This document shows positions 1 through 9,000 of a stretch of DNA of 64,000 bases, piece after piece. The notes beneath the pieces are model-generated. The model made no database searches and had not been told where the DNA came from. It worked only from the letters and a program-made list of their open reading frames with translations. Position 1 is the stretch's first letter, and each line of letters opens with the position of its first letter. A program made the translations under genes and the position numbers. The stretch is from contig NZ_SMRT01000007.1 in assembly GCF_004354045.1 (NCBI RefSeq), forward strand, positions 1 through 64,000, written 5' to 3'. The DNA is from Paenibacillus piri. GTDB lineage: Bacteria > Bacillota > Bacilli > Paenibacillales > NBRC-103111.

Positions 1-1
1 C

Positions 2-169
2 AAAGCAAAAGCCAAGGAACGCTACAAAATAGAAGCCAAAAACAGTGAACTCAAACACGGACACGGGTACGATGTAGCCACATCCTCGGGTTTGCTTGGT
101 ATGCAATTGCAAGGAGCCATGGCCATATTTGCAGTGAATCTCAAGCGAATATTGAAATTAACGGATTGA
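2..169 (+). mobile_element. C-terminal end of an IS1182-type DDE transposase (cut by window edge)
   Basis: The open frame runs in from the left edge and stops at TGA 167-169. It encodes about 55 residues with the pattern ERYKIEAKNSELKHGHGYDV followed by a GLLGMQLQGAMAIFAVNLKR stretch, which I recognise as the end of IS1182-family transposases. Only the tail is visible, so whether the element is intact cannot be judged. A hairpin follows 36 bases after the stop. The family call rests on remembered motif similarity; the partial status is seen directly. Confidence 0.75.
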
Positions 170-204
170 AATTTAGGGTTGATATCCCCGAATAGGATCA
201 AAAA

Positions 205-247
205 AAAGAAGACATCTCCCCAAAAAAATTGGGTAGATGTCTTCTTT
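205..247. terminator. Hairpin after the transposase tail
   Basis: The arms AAAGAAGACATCT (205-217) and AGATGTCTTCTTT (235-247) are perfectly complementary, with a short CCC/GGG extension inside. The structure could be the transposase terminator or part of the right end of the insertion sequence. It also lies downstream of ylaN, which ends at 312 on the other strand. Confidence 0.6.
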
Positions 248-311
248 GATTATGAATTTGCCGCCGAAGAAGAAAAACAGTAAGTTCTTCAGTGGCCTCC
301 GTAAAAAGCGG

Positions 312-599
312 CTACTCTTTTTTATTTAAGGCCTCGTACAGCTCGGCCAGATTTCGTTCCAGCTTCACCAAGATGAGCTTGCCTGCAGCTTCGTTAATCA
401 GGTCGGCGCGAATGGCGAAATCGATCTCTCTGGACAAGCCGTACATTTGCGTATCTAACACCTCTTCGTACAGCGGACATTTGCGCGTTGTCAAATTTTC
501 CATCTGCACTTCGATGAGTTTTTCAATTTTATCGGCATCTTCCTGAAGAAGATGAAGCGCTTTTTGCGATAGGCTAAGCAACAATTCGGATGATGACAT
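312..599 (-). CDS. ylaN: YlaN family protein (UPF0358)
   Basis: A 95-residue cytosolic protein with the near-invariant YlaN core CPLYEEVLDTQMYGLSREID. In B. subtilis and Staphylococcus aureus this family is linked to iron homeostasis through Fur; that role is knowledge of the family and not visible here. A start 10 codons further upstream is open, but ATG 597-599 is preceded by a GGGGG Shine-Dalgarno seven bases away, so I chose it. Length matches the family (about 90-95 residues). It stands alone, with its own promoter at 636-664. Confidence 0.9.
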   Translation of the reverse strand: MSSSELLLSLSQKALHLLQEDADKIEKLIEVQMENLTTRKCPLYEEVLDTQMYGLSREIDFAIRADLINEAAGKLILVKLERNLAELYEALNKKE

Positions 600-635
600 C
601 AAGCTTCCCCCTTGTACCTGCATGTTCATAGCTTA

Positions 636-664
636 ATATTAGTCGAAATCGGCGCAATACACAA
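636..664 (-). promoter_or_regulatory. SigA-type promoter of ylaN
   Basis: On the minus strand TTGTGT (659-664) and TAATAT (636-641) are separated by exactly 17 bases, about 37 bases before the chosen ylaN start. Confidence 0.6.
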
Positions 665-798
665 GAGAATCCATAGCCGGAACTGCCAAAACAGAACCCC
701 CTCAAAAGTGAAACCGTTTTTCTTGGGCATATTCCAACTGCTTCGGGGGGGCTAACGGCAATCTACAAGAGCCTGCTGTGCAAAATTTCCTGAACAAA

Positions 799-838
799 TA
801 AAAAGCATTTCCACCCCTAAGGATGAAAATGCTTTTTT
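799..838 (-). terminator. Terminator of the HPr-like gene
   Basis: The arms AAAAGCATTT (801-810) and AAATGCTTTT (827-836) pair perfectly, and the minus-strand transcript continues into U residues. It lies 12 bases after the stop of the HPr-like gene. Confidence 0.8.
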
Positions 839-849
839 GAAATGCCGCA

Positions 850-1098
850 TTAGTCGAGAATACTGTTAATATGAAGGTTATGCTTGGCAAATACGTCCGC
901 CATCGCCTTCTTGGCTTCTTCCGCATCCGGACCGTGAACATGGAGGTCATAATTGCTGCTGGTCACTAAGGTTGTGAACAAGCCAAGGATACTTTTTACG
1001 TCAATGTACTTATTATCGTACTGCAAAACAATGGATGATCTGAATTTGTTGGCGGTTTGGGAAATTTCTACTATAGCTGCATTATTGGCACTTGACAT
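850..1098 (-). CDS. HPr-like protein lacking the catalytic histidine strand
   Basis: An 82-residue protein that aligns with the HPr fold from about residue 10. The stretch IDVKSILGL matches the HPr regulatory-serine region (VNLKSIMGV), and HGPDAEEAKKAM matches the last helix (SGADENDALNAL). The N-terminal strand and the GIHARPA loop with His15 are absent; residues 1-12 are MSSANNAAIVEI. It therefore cannot relay phosphate between Enzyme I and EIIA, but like Crh it could be a target of HPr kinase or a CcpA corepressor (inference). The start ATG 1096-1098 has a GGAGGG site six bases upstream; the earlier ATG at 1113 lies upstream of that site. Monocistronic, with a terminator at 799-838. Confidence 0.75.
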   Translation of the reverse strand: MSSANNAAIVEISQTANKFRSSIVLQYDNKYIDVKSILGLFTTLVTSSNYDLHVHGPDAEEAKKAMADVFAKHNLHINSILD

Positions 1099-1240
1099 AT
1101 TGAATCCCTCCATGCGTTATGTTACTTGTACTCATTTGTAAATCGCTTTCTTTTTATGATTTTACCTTGGAAAACCATAACACGCAACCATTTTTTGCTC
1201 AATAGGCCGGACTATTTGCGAGTTGGCGGCAGCGGTCTCG

Positions 1241-2356
1241 TCATTTCAAATGCTCGGGATTCAATCCTTCCAGCTCGGGTATGACAAACCGCCCGTCCTT
1301 GCGGATCAGCACGTCGTCGAAATAAATGTCCCCGCCTCCGTATTCCGGCCTTTGGATCAGCACCAGATCCCAGTGAATGGCCGACCGGTTGCCGTTATCG
1401 GCCTGCTCATAGGCTTGACCGGGTGTAAAATGCAGGCTGCCGTCAATCTTTTCATCGAATAACGTATCCTTCATCGGCGTTAAAATATGCGGATTAAAGC
1501 CGATGCTGAATTCGCCGATAAAGCGTGCGCCTTCGTCCGTATCCAAAATTTTGTTAATTTTTTGCGTATCGCTGCTTGTCGCCTCGACGATCCTGCCGTT
1601 TTCAAACCGGAAGCGGATATTTTCGAATGTGACTCCGGCATGCACCGAAGGGGTATTATAGGCAATCGTCCCATTGACGGAATCGCGAACCGGCGCCGTG
1701 TATACTTCGCCGTCCGGGATGTTGCGCCTGCCGCTGCACTTCACCGAGCCGATCTGCTTGATCGAGAAGCTGAGATCGGTCCCCGGCGATACAATGCGCA
1801 CCCGATCCGTCCGGTTCATCAATTGCTGCAGCGGGTCCATCGCCGACGACATTTTGGCATAATCCAGGTTGCATACATTAAAGTAAAAATCTTCGAACTT
1901 CGAGGTGCTCATATTGGCCAATTGGGCCATTGAAGCGTTAGGATAGCGCATGACGACCCAACGCGTCTTCTTTACCCGCTGCTCCAAATGAACCGGTTTT
2001 TGAAAATAGGTGTCGTACAATTTTTTTTGCGCTTCCGGCACGTCGGACATTTCGCTGACGTTCGATCCGGCGCGAATTCCGATATAGCATTGCATATCCC
2101 GCATCCTTTTCAAGTCCAGCTCGGCCATATGCTCGATCTGCGCCTTGCCGGCCGACTGCAGCAGTGCGCTTTGAACGGTCGGATCCGTCAGCTGTATGTA
2201 AGGGTTGCCGCCTTTCGCATAAATTTGTTCAACCAGACACACGACAAACTCTCTTTCCGAGCCGATCATTTCGACGAGCACATTTTCACCCGGCTGAACA
2301 TCCAGGGAATAACCGACAATATTTTGGGCCAACACCTGCAATCGCGGATCGCGCAT
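1241..2356 (-). CDS. Aminopeptidase, M29 (AmpS-like) family
   Basis: A 371-residue cytosolic metallo-aminopeptidase that removes N-terminal amino acids from peptides. The beginning MRDPRLQVLAQNIVGYSLDV and the metal-binding blocks NVLVEMIG, GEFSIGFNP and SAIHWDLV, with conserved Glu, Glu, His and Asp, are typical of the M29 family. Family members are about 370-410 residues, so it is full length. The start is set by an AAGGAG site ten bases before ATG 2354-2356. The VTT-domain gene lies just upstream on the same strand (36 bases), so the two may be co-transcribed. Confidence 0.9.
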   Translation of the reverse strand: MRDPRLQVLAQNIVGYSLDVQPGENVLVEMIGSEREFVVCLVEQIYAKGGNPYIQLTDPTVQSALLQSAGKAQIEHMAELDLKRMRDMQCYIGIRAGSNVSEMSDVPEAQKKLYDTYFQKPVHLEQRVKKTRWVVMRYPNASMAQLANMSTSKFEDFYFNVCNLDYAKMSSAMDPLQQLMNRTDRVRIVSPGTDLSFSIKQIGSVKCSGRRNIPDGEVYTAPVRDSVNGTIAYNTPSVHAGVTFENIRFRFENGRIVEATSSDTQKINKILDTDEGARFIGEFSIGFNPHILTPMKDTLFDEKIDGSLHFTPGQAYEQADNGNRSAIHWDLVLIQRPEYGGGDIYFDDVLIRKDGRFVIPELEGLNPEHLK

Positions 2357-2392
2357 GGCAATCGTCTCCTTTTGTTTTGGATTTGATTATGT

Positions 2393-2986
2393 TTATGTTT
2401 TTGTTTTGCTGCCGAACCACTTGTTTTTAAAGCTGTTGCCGATGAGGATCAGTCCGATGAACACGACCGACAGCAATAACAGTCTGCGTTTATTTTGATG
2501 AAAGTAGAGCAGATCATGACCGATATACGACTCCAGCAAAATCATCGGGAGCTTGCCGCAAACGGTGCCCAATATAAAATCGCGGCTTCGGATCTTCATC
2601 ACCGCGGCTCCCATGTTGATCACGAAGGAAGGAAGGATGGGAACGATCCGCAGGATGAAAATATACATAAACCCGCTGCGCTCAAGCTTGTCGTTCAATT
2701 TATTCAAATACGCGTATTTCTCCAGCTTTTTCTCCACCCAGCTGCGGGCAAATCGCCGTGCGAACCAAAATGCGGTGACGGCTCCCAACACGGAGGCGGC
2801 GTAATTGACGATAAACCCCCACCAGAAACCGAATATAAGCACGTTAGCTCCCGCAACGACGACAAAAGGTACAAACGGAAAGAGCGTCTGCACAAAAGCC
2901 AGTAATGCGCCGGCCAGATGTCCCCAGACTCCCCATGTATTCAGGATGTCCGATAAGTGGTGGACATTCCATTTGACCAAGAACAA
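2393..2986 (-). CDS. VTT-domain (TVP38/TMEM64, DedA-like) membrane protein
   Basis: An integral membrane protein of about 197 residues with several hydrophobic segments. It carries the VTT pattern FPFVPFVVVAGANVLIFGFW near the N terminus and FILRIVPILPSFVINMGAA in the middle. Bacterial relatives are proposed to act in lipid or undecaprenyl-phosphate flipping; the substrate here is unknown. The frame opens at 3028, but a GGAAGG site lies at codons 11-12, so TTG 2984-2986 or GTG 2987-2989 is the likely start. The C terminus is basic. It precedes the aminopeptidase by 36 bases on the same strand. Confidence 0.8.
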   Translation of the reverse strand: MFLVKWNVHHLSDILNTWGVWGHLAGALLAFVQTLFPFVPFVVVAGANVLIFGFWWGFIVNYAASVLGAVTAFWFARRFARSWVEKKLEKYAYLNKLNDKLERSGFMYIFILRIVPILPSFVINMGAAVMKIRSRDFILGTVCGKLPMILLESYIGHDLLYFHQNKRRLLLLSVVFIGLILIGNSFKNKWFGSKTKT

Positions 2987-3073
2987 CACATCCCTTCCAA
3001 GCCTATTGTAACACTTTCTTTCCTTCATTTCATAATATTGACTATTTTCTGCTGCAAAAACCGGCCGCCATAC

Positions 3074-3103
3074 TTGACACGGCTATATATATTCTTATAG
3101 AAT
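3074..3103 (+). promoter_or_regulatory. rpsD promoter
   Basis: TTGACA at 3074-3079 is followed by TATAGA at 3096 (16-base spacer) or TAGAAT at 3098 (18-base spacer). It is the best SigA match upstream of rpsD and leaves a transcribed leader of about 220 bases. Confidence 0.7.
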
Positions 3104-3109
3104 TAGAAG

Positions 3110-3326
3110 TCGAGAATAAACATATCCCCCGGGGACATGTTTATGGTGGAAGCTTGTGTCACCCTCACTGATTTTGTTGCTGACAGGACAGCGGCTGAGA
3201 TTCCTGGCAGGTGCGGGACGGGGCATTTATACGTCCAACGCTTTAAACAAAATCGGGCACATGCTTCACCCGAGATCATTAACTAACACTAACCCATTAT
3301 TGTGGAAAAAAAGGAGCTCATTATAC
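3110..3326 (+). promoter_or_regulatory. Long rpsD leader, candidate S4 autoregulatory RNA
   Basis: About 220 bases lie between the promoter and the rpsD start. They contain an inverted repeat ATAAACAT/ATGTTTAT near 3116-3145 and further short complementary segments. In B. subtilis S4 represses its own synthesis through the rpsD leader, and the long structured leader here fits that. I have not folded it or matched it to the known consensus. The open frame upstream of the rpsD ATG in this stretch has no ribosome-binding site and is not called. Confidence 0.5.
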
Positions 3327-3926
3327 ATGGCACGCTACACAGGTCCTAAATTTAAATTGAGCCGTCGTCTGGGCATTTCCCTGAGCGGCACCGGAAAAGA
3401 ATTGAAACGTCCTTTCCCTCCAGGCCAGCACGGCCCGGGTCAACGCAAAAAAATGAGCGGCTACGGCGTTCAATTGCAAGAAAAGCAAAAACTTCGCCAC
3501 ATGTACGGCATGAACGAGAAGCAATTCCGCAACTTGTTCGACAAAGCGACGAAGCAGCAAGGTATTGCCGGTGAAAACTTCATGATTTTGCTGGAAAGCC
3601 GTTTGGACAACCTCGTATACCGTTTGGGTCTGTCCCACTCCCGCGCCGGCGCGCGTCAATTGGTTTCCCACGGTCACGTAACCGTAAACGGCAAAAAGGT
3701 TGACATCGCTTCTTACATTGTCAGCACTGGCGATGTAATCAGTCTTCGCGAAAGAAGCCGCAACCTGTCCGCTGTCAAAGAAGCCTTGGCCAACCGCAAC
3801 TATTTGCCGGCTTACCTGGAATTCAACGACGCAGCTTTGGAAGGCAGATATACGCGTCTTCCGGAACGTTCCGAGCTTCCTCAAGAAATTGACGAGAAGC
3901 AAATCGTCGAGTTTTACAGCCGTTAA
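3327..3926 (+). CDS. rpsD: 30S ribosomal protein S4
   Basis: A 199-residue primary 16S rRNA-binding protein of the small subunit. It begins [20 protein letters not shown] and contains the S4 RNA-binding domain (about 90-150, [20 protein letters not shown]). Its length equals the B. subtilis protein (200). ATG 3327-3329 follows an AAGGAG site by nine bases. No N-terminal zinc-binding cysteines are present, so this is the zinc-independent form. It is monocistronic and convergent with the tyrosyl-tRNA synthetase gene, the same arrangement as in B. subtilis. Confidence 0.98.
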   Translation: MARYTGPKFKLSRRLGISLSGTGKELKRPFPPGQHGPGQRKKMSGYGVQLQEKQKLRHMYGMNEKQFRNLFDKATKQQGIAGENFMILLESRLDNLVYRLGLSHSRAGARQLVSHGHVTVNGKKVDIASYIVSTGDVISLRERSRNLSAVKEALANRNYLPAYLEFNDAALEGRYTRLPERSELPQEIDEKQIVEFYSR

Positions 3927-3936
3927 TAACGACTCA

Positions 3937-3969
3937 GCCTTGCTGGCCCCGGCCGGCAAGGCTTTTTTT
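3937..3969 (+). terminator. rpsD terminator
   Basis: GCCTTGC (3937-3943) pairs with GCAAGGC (3956-3962), with an inner GGCC element, and a T run follows at 3963-3969. Confidence 0.9.
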
Positions 3970-4002
3970 ATAATATCAGAATTGTTCAGCGGAGCTGAAG
4001 CA

Positions 4003-4041
4003 AAGAGACCGCTTGTCCCCTTCGGGGCTTTGCGGTCTCTT
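4003..4041. terminator. Hairpin between rpsD and the tyrosyl-tRNA synthetase gene
   Basis: AAGAGACCGC (4003-4012) pairs perfectly with GCGGTCTCTT (4032-4041), with an inner CCCC-TTCG-GGGG stem. It lies 90 bases after the synthetase stop codon (minus strand) and could end its transcript, although the U tract is weak in both directions. Confidence 0.5.
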
Positions 4042-4130
4042 CGTGTCCGGTTCTCCGTACGGCTCGCGCACAGCTGCGGAATATCGAATACTTGGGCCGA
4101 TCGGCCTTTTGGCCAGCAGCATTCTTATTG

Positions 4131-5390
4131 TTATTGTCCAAGCTTGATCCGCGCAAATTTGCGTTTGCCTACCTGAACGATGTCTCCATCCTGCGGAACC
4201 AGATCCTCGTTCAAGTCTTCGAGCTTGACTTCGTTCAGACGGACGCCGCCCTGCTGCACACTTCTCCTGGCTTCGCTGCTCGAAGACTGCAGACCGAGCG
4301 TCACGAGCAGCTTCACGATCCGGATTTTCCCTTCGTCGAGCTCCGATTGCGGCAGCACGACTTCCTCAATGTCATCCGGCAGCGCACGCTGCTGGAATAC
4401 GGTGACGAAATGCTGCTGGGCATCTTGAGCCGCCTGCTCTCCGTGGTACATCCGCACGAACGTTTGCGCAAGCTGCATCTTGGCATCCCGCGGATGCACG
4501 GTGCCGTCCGCCAGACCGTCGCGCAAGCTTTTCAGCGCTTCGTTCGAAATATTAGTGGCCAGCTCATAGTACTTGATCATAAGCTCATCCGGAACGGACA
4601 TTGCTTTGCCGTAAATTTGATTCGGCTCCTCGTCAATCCCGATGTAGTTCCCGAGGCTTTTGCTCATTTTGTTCGCTCCGTCAAGTCCTTCGAGCAGCGG
4701 CGTCATGATCGCGATTTGCGTATCGGCGCCGTATTCCTTTTGCAGCGTGCGGCCCATCAGCAGATTGAACTTCTGGTCGGTTCCGCCAAGCTCGATGTCG
4801 CTTTTCAGCGCGACCGAGTCGTACCCTTGCATAAGCGGATAGAAAAACTCGTGGATGTGGATGGGCTGGCCTGAGGAATACCGTTTCGAAAAATCGTCTC
4901 TCTCCATCATGCGCGCAACGGTAACCTTGGCGGACAGTTGAACCACCTCGGCGAAATTGAGCGGGCTCAGCCATTCCGCATTGTAAAACAGCTTCGTCTT
5001 GTCCGGATCCAAAATTTTATAAATTTGCTGCTGATACGTTTGCGCATTGCGCTTAACATCTTCTTCCGTAAGCTGTTTGCGGGTTTCGGACTTCCCGGTC
5101 GGGTCTCCGATTCGTCCCGTGAAGTCGCCGATAATTAATTGCACCTGATGCCCCAGCTCCTGGAACTGTCGAAGCTTGTGCAGCACGACGGTATGCCCGA
5201 TATGAATGTCGGGGGCCGAAGGATCCAATCCCAGCTTGACGTTAAGCGGCTTGCCCGAAACGACCGAACCGATAATTTTTTGTTTCAGCTCGTCCTCCGG
5301 AACGATTTCGACCACGCCGCGACGAATCCATTCCAGTTGACGGTTGACCTCCTGCTGTTGATCTGCTGTAAGCTCTTCCCATTTCTTCAT
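4131..5390 (-). CDS. tyrS: Tyrosyl-tRNA synthetase (TyrZ-type)
   Basis: A 419-residue class Ic aminoacyl-tRNA synthetase that charges tRNA-Tyr. The HIGH motif is at residues 63-66 and a canonical KMSKS is at 241-245. A C-terminal S4-like domain occupies about 355-419. The intact KMSKS and the sequence around it place it with the TyrZ subtype and not with the KFGKS-type TyrS of Geobacillus, although its position beside rpsD is that of tyrS in B. subtilis. The upstream open frame reaches 5534, but an AGGAGG site eight bases before ATG 5388-5390 fixes the start. A T-box leader (5505-5866) controls it. Confidence 0.95.
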   Translation of the reverse strand: MKKWEELTADQQQEVNRQLEWIRRGVVEIVPEDELKQKIIGSVVSGKPLNVKLGLDPSAPDIHIGHTVVLHKLRQFQELGHQVQLIIGDFTGRIGDPTGKSETRKQLTEEDVKRNAQTYQQQIYKILDPDKTKLFYNAEWLSPLNFAEVVQLSAKVTVARMMERDDFSKRYSSGQPIHIHEFFYPLMQGYDSVALKSDIELGGTDQKFNLLMGRTLQKEYGADTQIAIMTPLLEGLDGANKMSKSLGNYIGIDEEPNQIYGKAMSVPDELMIKYYELATNISNEALKSLRDGLADGTVHPRDAKMQLAQTFVRMYHGEQAAQDAQQHFVTVFQQRALPDDIEEVVLPQSELDEGKIRIVKLLVTLGLQSSSSEARRSVQQGGVRLNEVKLEDLNEDLVPQDGDIVQVGKRKFARIKLGQ

Positions 5391-5504
5391 TGATTTGGCC
5401 TCCTGTGTTTCGTAAAAATACCGGGTTAACCGGCTTCGCCGTCCCTGGCGGACGAGCGCGTTTATCAAGGTTGTGCGAAGCAAAGTGCAAAATTTATACT
5501 TTTT

Positions 5505-5866
5505 TACAACCAAAAAAGCCTTCTCGATCCACAAGGGACGAGAAGGCTGCTGCTCGCGGTACCACCCTAATTAAAGCAATGCCGGCAGCTCCGTATATCG
5601 GAACGCTCCTGACCTGCTTTCACTTCATTTCGATAACGGGCTGCTAACCCGGCAGGAAGCTAATGGCAGCTGAGCCCGACCCGATGATGAGTCGTTCGCT
5701 TGCGTTCCCTTCCCCTGCTCAGGACGGTATTTCGAGAATAGGTCAACACCGGTTCGCACCATCCACCGGCTCTCTGTCAGCTGGGCTCCTACCTCTACTG
5801 TCGCACCTTGCAGCTGCTTGCCGCAGCGGTGCTGGTCCATCATTGCATTTTGACTTATATGCGATT
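5505..5866 (-). ncRNA. Tyrosine T-box leader of the tyrosyl-tRNA synthetase
   Basis: On the minus strand the hallmark T-box sequence AGGGTGGTACCGCG is complete (revcomp at 5555-5568). A terminator hairpin with arms CCTTCTCGTCCC/GGATCGAGAAGG and a U run follows near 5510-5546. Upstream is a Stem I region with the AGAGAGCCGGTGG-like conserved block near 5760-5775. A TAC triplet at 5727-5729 lies in a plausible specifier loop, matching a tyrosine codon. Uncharged tRNA-Tyr would favour the antiterminator and expression of the synthetase. The specifier placement is inferred; the T-box and terminator sequences are seen directly. Confidence 0.95.
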
Positions 5867-5872
5867 ACAAGA

Positions 5873-5901
5873 TTTATAACATATGACGGGACAAGTGTCA
5901 A
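5873..5901 (-). promoter_or_regulatory. Promoter of the T-box / tyrosyl-tRNA synthetase transcript
   Basis: Minus-strand TTGACA (5896-5901) and TATAAA (5873-5878) are separated by 17 bases, immediately before the T-box leader. Confidence 0.85.
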
Positions 5902-5934
5902 ACCCCATTGTGAGCAATCTGACAGGATGGGCTA

Positions 5935-5963
5935 GTGTCACAGCAGTACCCGTATGGTATAAT
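5935..5963 (+). promoter_or_regulatory. Promoter of the class A PBP gene
   Basis: A perfect TATAAT lies at 5958-5963 with a weak GTGTCA 17 bases upstream (5935-5940). It diverges from the synthetase promoter, whose -35 box is only about 35 bases away. Confidence 0.65.
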
Positions 5964-6005
5964 AGGCTACGTATGTTTCATAATTCGGGAGGAACTTTTA
6001 ACAGT

Positions 6006-9000
6006 ATGGAGACAGAGAAACAGGAAAAAAAAGCCGCTGCTGTGATTTGGACTATTGCCAAGTATACCCTCATTACTTGTAAATGGCTCTTGATAGCAGG
6101 AATCATTTTCGGATTTTTGGGCGGCGCCGCCGCTTTCGGTTATGTATCCGCACTCGTCAAGGAAGACCCGATCCGCAGCAAAGAATCGATGACAGCCCAA
6201 GTGCAGGAAAATGCGATAACCGGGTTTGTTTATTTCAATGACCAGTCTATTCTCGGTCAAATCCGCTCCGACGAAGACCGCCGGATGGCCAAACTCGAGG
6301 AAATTCCCCAGCAAGTGCTCGATGCGGTTTTTGCGATTGAGGATAACCATTTTTACGAGCACAGCGGGATCGATTTTAAAGGACTTGCTCGCGCCGTGGT
6401 CCAAAAACTGATGAGGCAGGACATCCAAACCGGCGGAAGCACCATCACCCAGCAGCTCGCGAGACGGGTCTTCCTGACGCTGGACCGGGAGGACAGCCGG
6501 AAAGCGAAAGAAATTTTTCTGGCCATGCGGATGGAACGCCTGATGTCCAAGGATGAAATTTTGCTCGCTTATTTGAATAAAATCCCCTACGGAAACGGTT
6601 CTTCGGGCTATAATCTGTATGGAATCAAGGCGGCGGCCAAAGGCATCTTCGACATCGACGACTTGAAAGACATTAACATCGCGCAAGCGGCCTATTTGGC
6701 CGGCGTGCCGCAGCAGCCAAGCAATTACTCCGCCTTTACGAGCAAAGGCGAGGTCGACGGAGCCGCATTGAAGCGGGCCATTACAAGACAGCAGCTCGTT
6801 CTGCGGCGGATGCTGGAGGAAGGCAAAATCAATCAACAGCAGTACCAGGAGGCGCTCAGTTTCGACATTCAGGGCTCATTGGCCAAACGGGTCAAAAAAG
6901 CGTATTCAACCTATCCGTATTTGATGATCGAGGTTGAGAAGGAAGCGGCCAAAGCGCTGCTCAAGGCGCAAAATCCGAAGCTGACGCCAACGTCGAATGC
7001 GGACGCCTACAACGAGGCGTTGAAAAACGCCCAACAGCAGCTAAGCCGCGGCGGTTATCAGATCTATACTACGATCGATAAAGATATTTATGAATCGATG
7101 CATGAAATCTCCGAAAATCCGAATAATTTCTCGCCCGACGATCCGAAGAAAGGCGTGGAACAAATCGGAGCGGTCATGATCAACAGCAAGACGGGCGCCA
7201 TACTCGGCATGATCGAGGGACGCGACTTTTTTCAAGAGCAGCTGAATCACGCCACCCAGGCATTCCGTCAACCGGGTTCAACAATGAAACCGATTGCCGC
7301 ATACATACCCGCTATTGAAAAAGGCGCGATATCTCCCGCGTCCATCATCGACGATGTGCCGGTCATTTTGAAGGACGGCTCCAAGGGCTATCATATTCCG
7401 GAAAACTGGGATAATCAATTTCACGGACTCGTTACGGCGCGCAAAGCGCTGAACCAATCGTACAATATTCCGGCGATCAAGCTGTTCCTGGACGTCGTCG
7501 GCATCGAGCAGGCGTGGGATTTTGCCAAAAAGCTCGGCATTTCGTCGATCAGCAAGGACGACTATTACGCGCAAACCGGCGTCATCGGCGGCCTGAAATA
7601 CGGAGTATCGGTCAAGGAATTCACGAACGCCTACTCCTCGATCGCGAACAAAGGGGTCTACAACGAGCCTTTCATGATCAGCAAAATTACGGATTCCAAC
7701 GGAAAGGCCGTATATAATCACGAGCTGCAGCCGACGACCGTATTTTCCGAGCAAACCGCATATATTATGACGGATATGATGCGTACGGTTGTTACGTCCG
7801 GCACTGCGACGGACCTGATGAAAAATTTCAAGCACTACGGAAAAATTCCGATCGTCGGTAAAACCGGCTCGACCCAGGACGATGCGGACGCCTGGTATAT
7901 GGGCTATACGCCGGATATTACATTGGGTGTCTGGGCCGGTTACGATTCACCGATTAACAAGCTGAGCAAAGCGACCGGCGGGACCAATCGGGCCAAAAAT
8001 ATTTGGGCGCTCGTCATGGACGCCGCGATCGACAAGAAGCCGGATTACTTCCCGACGAAGACATTCAAACGTCCGGATGGCATCGTCGAAATGACGGTAT
8101 CTGCATACTCCGGCAAACTGCCAAGCGAAGAAACGACGAAATCCGGCAAGCTGACAACCGATATTTTTAATAAAAAATACATCCCGACTGAAGAAGACAA
8201 CGTGTTTACGAAGCTGTCGATCATCCCGTACAACGGCATCAATTACATCGCACAGCCGAACACGCCGGAAGATTTCGTTCAGCAAAAAACGGTAATCAAA
8301 AGGGAAAAATCGATTAATACGATACTTGGCGAGCTGTCGGCAATTATGAGCAAGGTGCCGGAGGATCGCCGCCGTTCGATCGACCGGTACCGCCCTGCCG
8401 ATTACGATGACGATGCGCCAACCGAGACGGATCCGCGGGTGGACGACGGAAAAGCGCCGAACGCTCCTACAACCGTCGTCGCTACCCGCTCGGGCGATAC
8501 GAGCGTCATTACGTTCCAGGCCGGCGGCAGCCCGGATACGGTCGGCTACAGGCTGTACCGTTCCGCCAACAACAGCGGCTTTAAAGTCGTTAGCGGAAAA
8601 GTGGTGGAAGCCGGAGCCGAAACGAAATTTACCGACCAAGCCAGCGGCAGCGGCGTTTTCGGCTATTATGTAACGGCAGTCGATGTAGCGGGCAGAGAAT
8701 CCGTACCGAGCAAAGCCTCGTTTACGGACGGTAGCAGCTTAGACACGCTGTTCCTCACACCGGATGAGAATGGCGCGATCAATCCGGATAACAAGCAGCC
8801 CGGCGGCGAGGCTAACGGTAAAGGCGATGCGAAAAAAGACACTAACGGAACCGGCTCGGAAACAGGCGGCCCTCCGGTCTCCGGTAAGGCAAAGGAAGCT
8901 CCGTCCGTACCGGCCGGCCTGGCGGTCAAGGCCAACGGCGCAGGCATTGTGCTCAACTGGAAGGAAAACGCGGAAAAAGATAAAGTCAAAGAGTATGTCG

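Noticed and set aside
702..950. 82-codon minus-strand frame
   Set aside because: It runs through the HPr-like gene and its terminator in another frame, with no ribosome-binding site.
3156..3326. N-terminal extension of the S4 gene by 57 codons
   Set aside because: S4 proteins begin at MARYTGPK, and AAGGAG lies directly before that ATG; the upstream part is leader RNA.
4092..4874. 260-codon plus-strand frame
   Set aside because: Antisense to the tyrosyl-tRNA synthetase; no domain and no start site.
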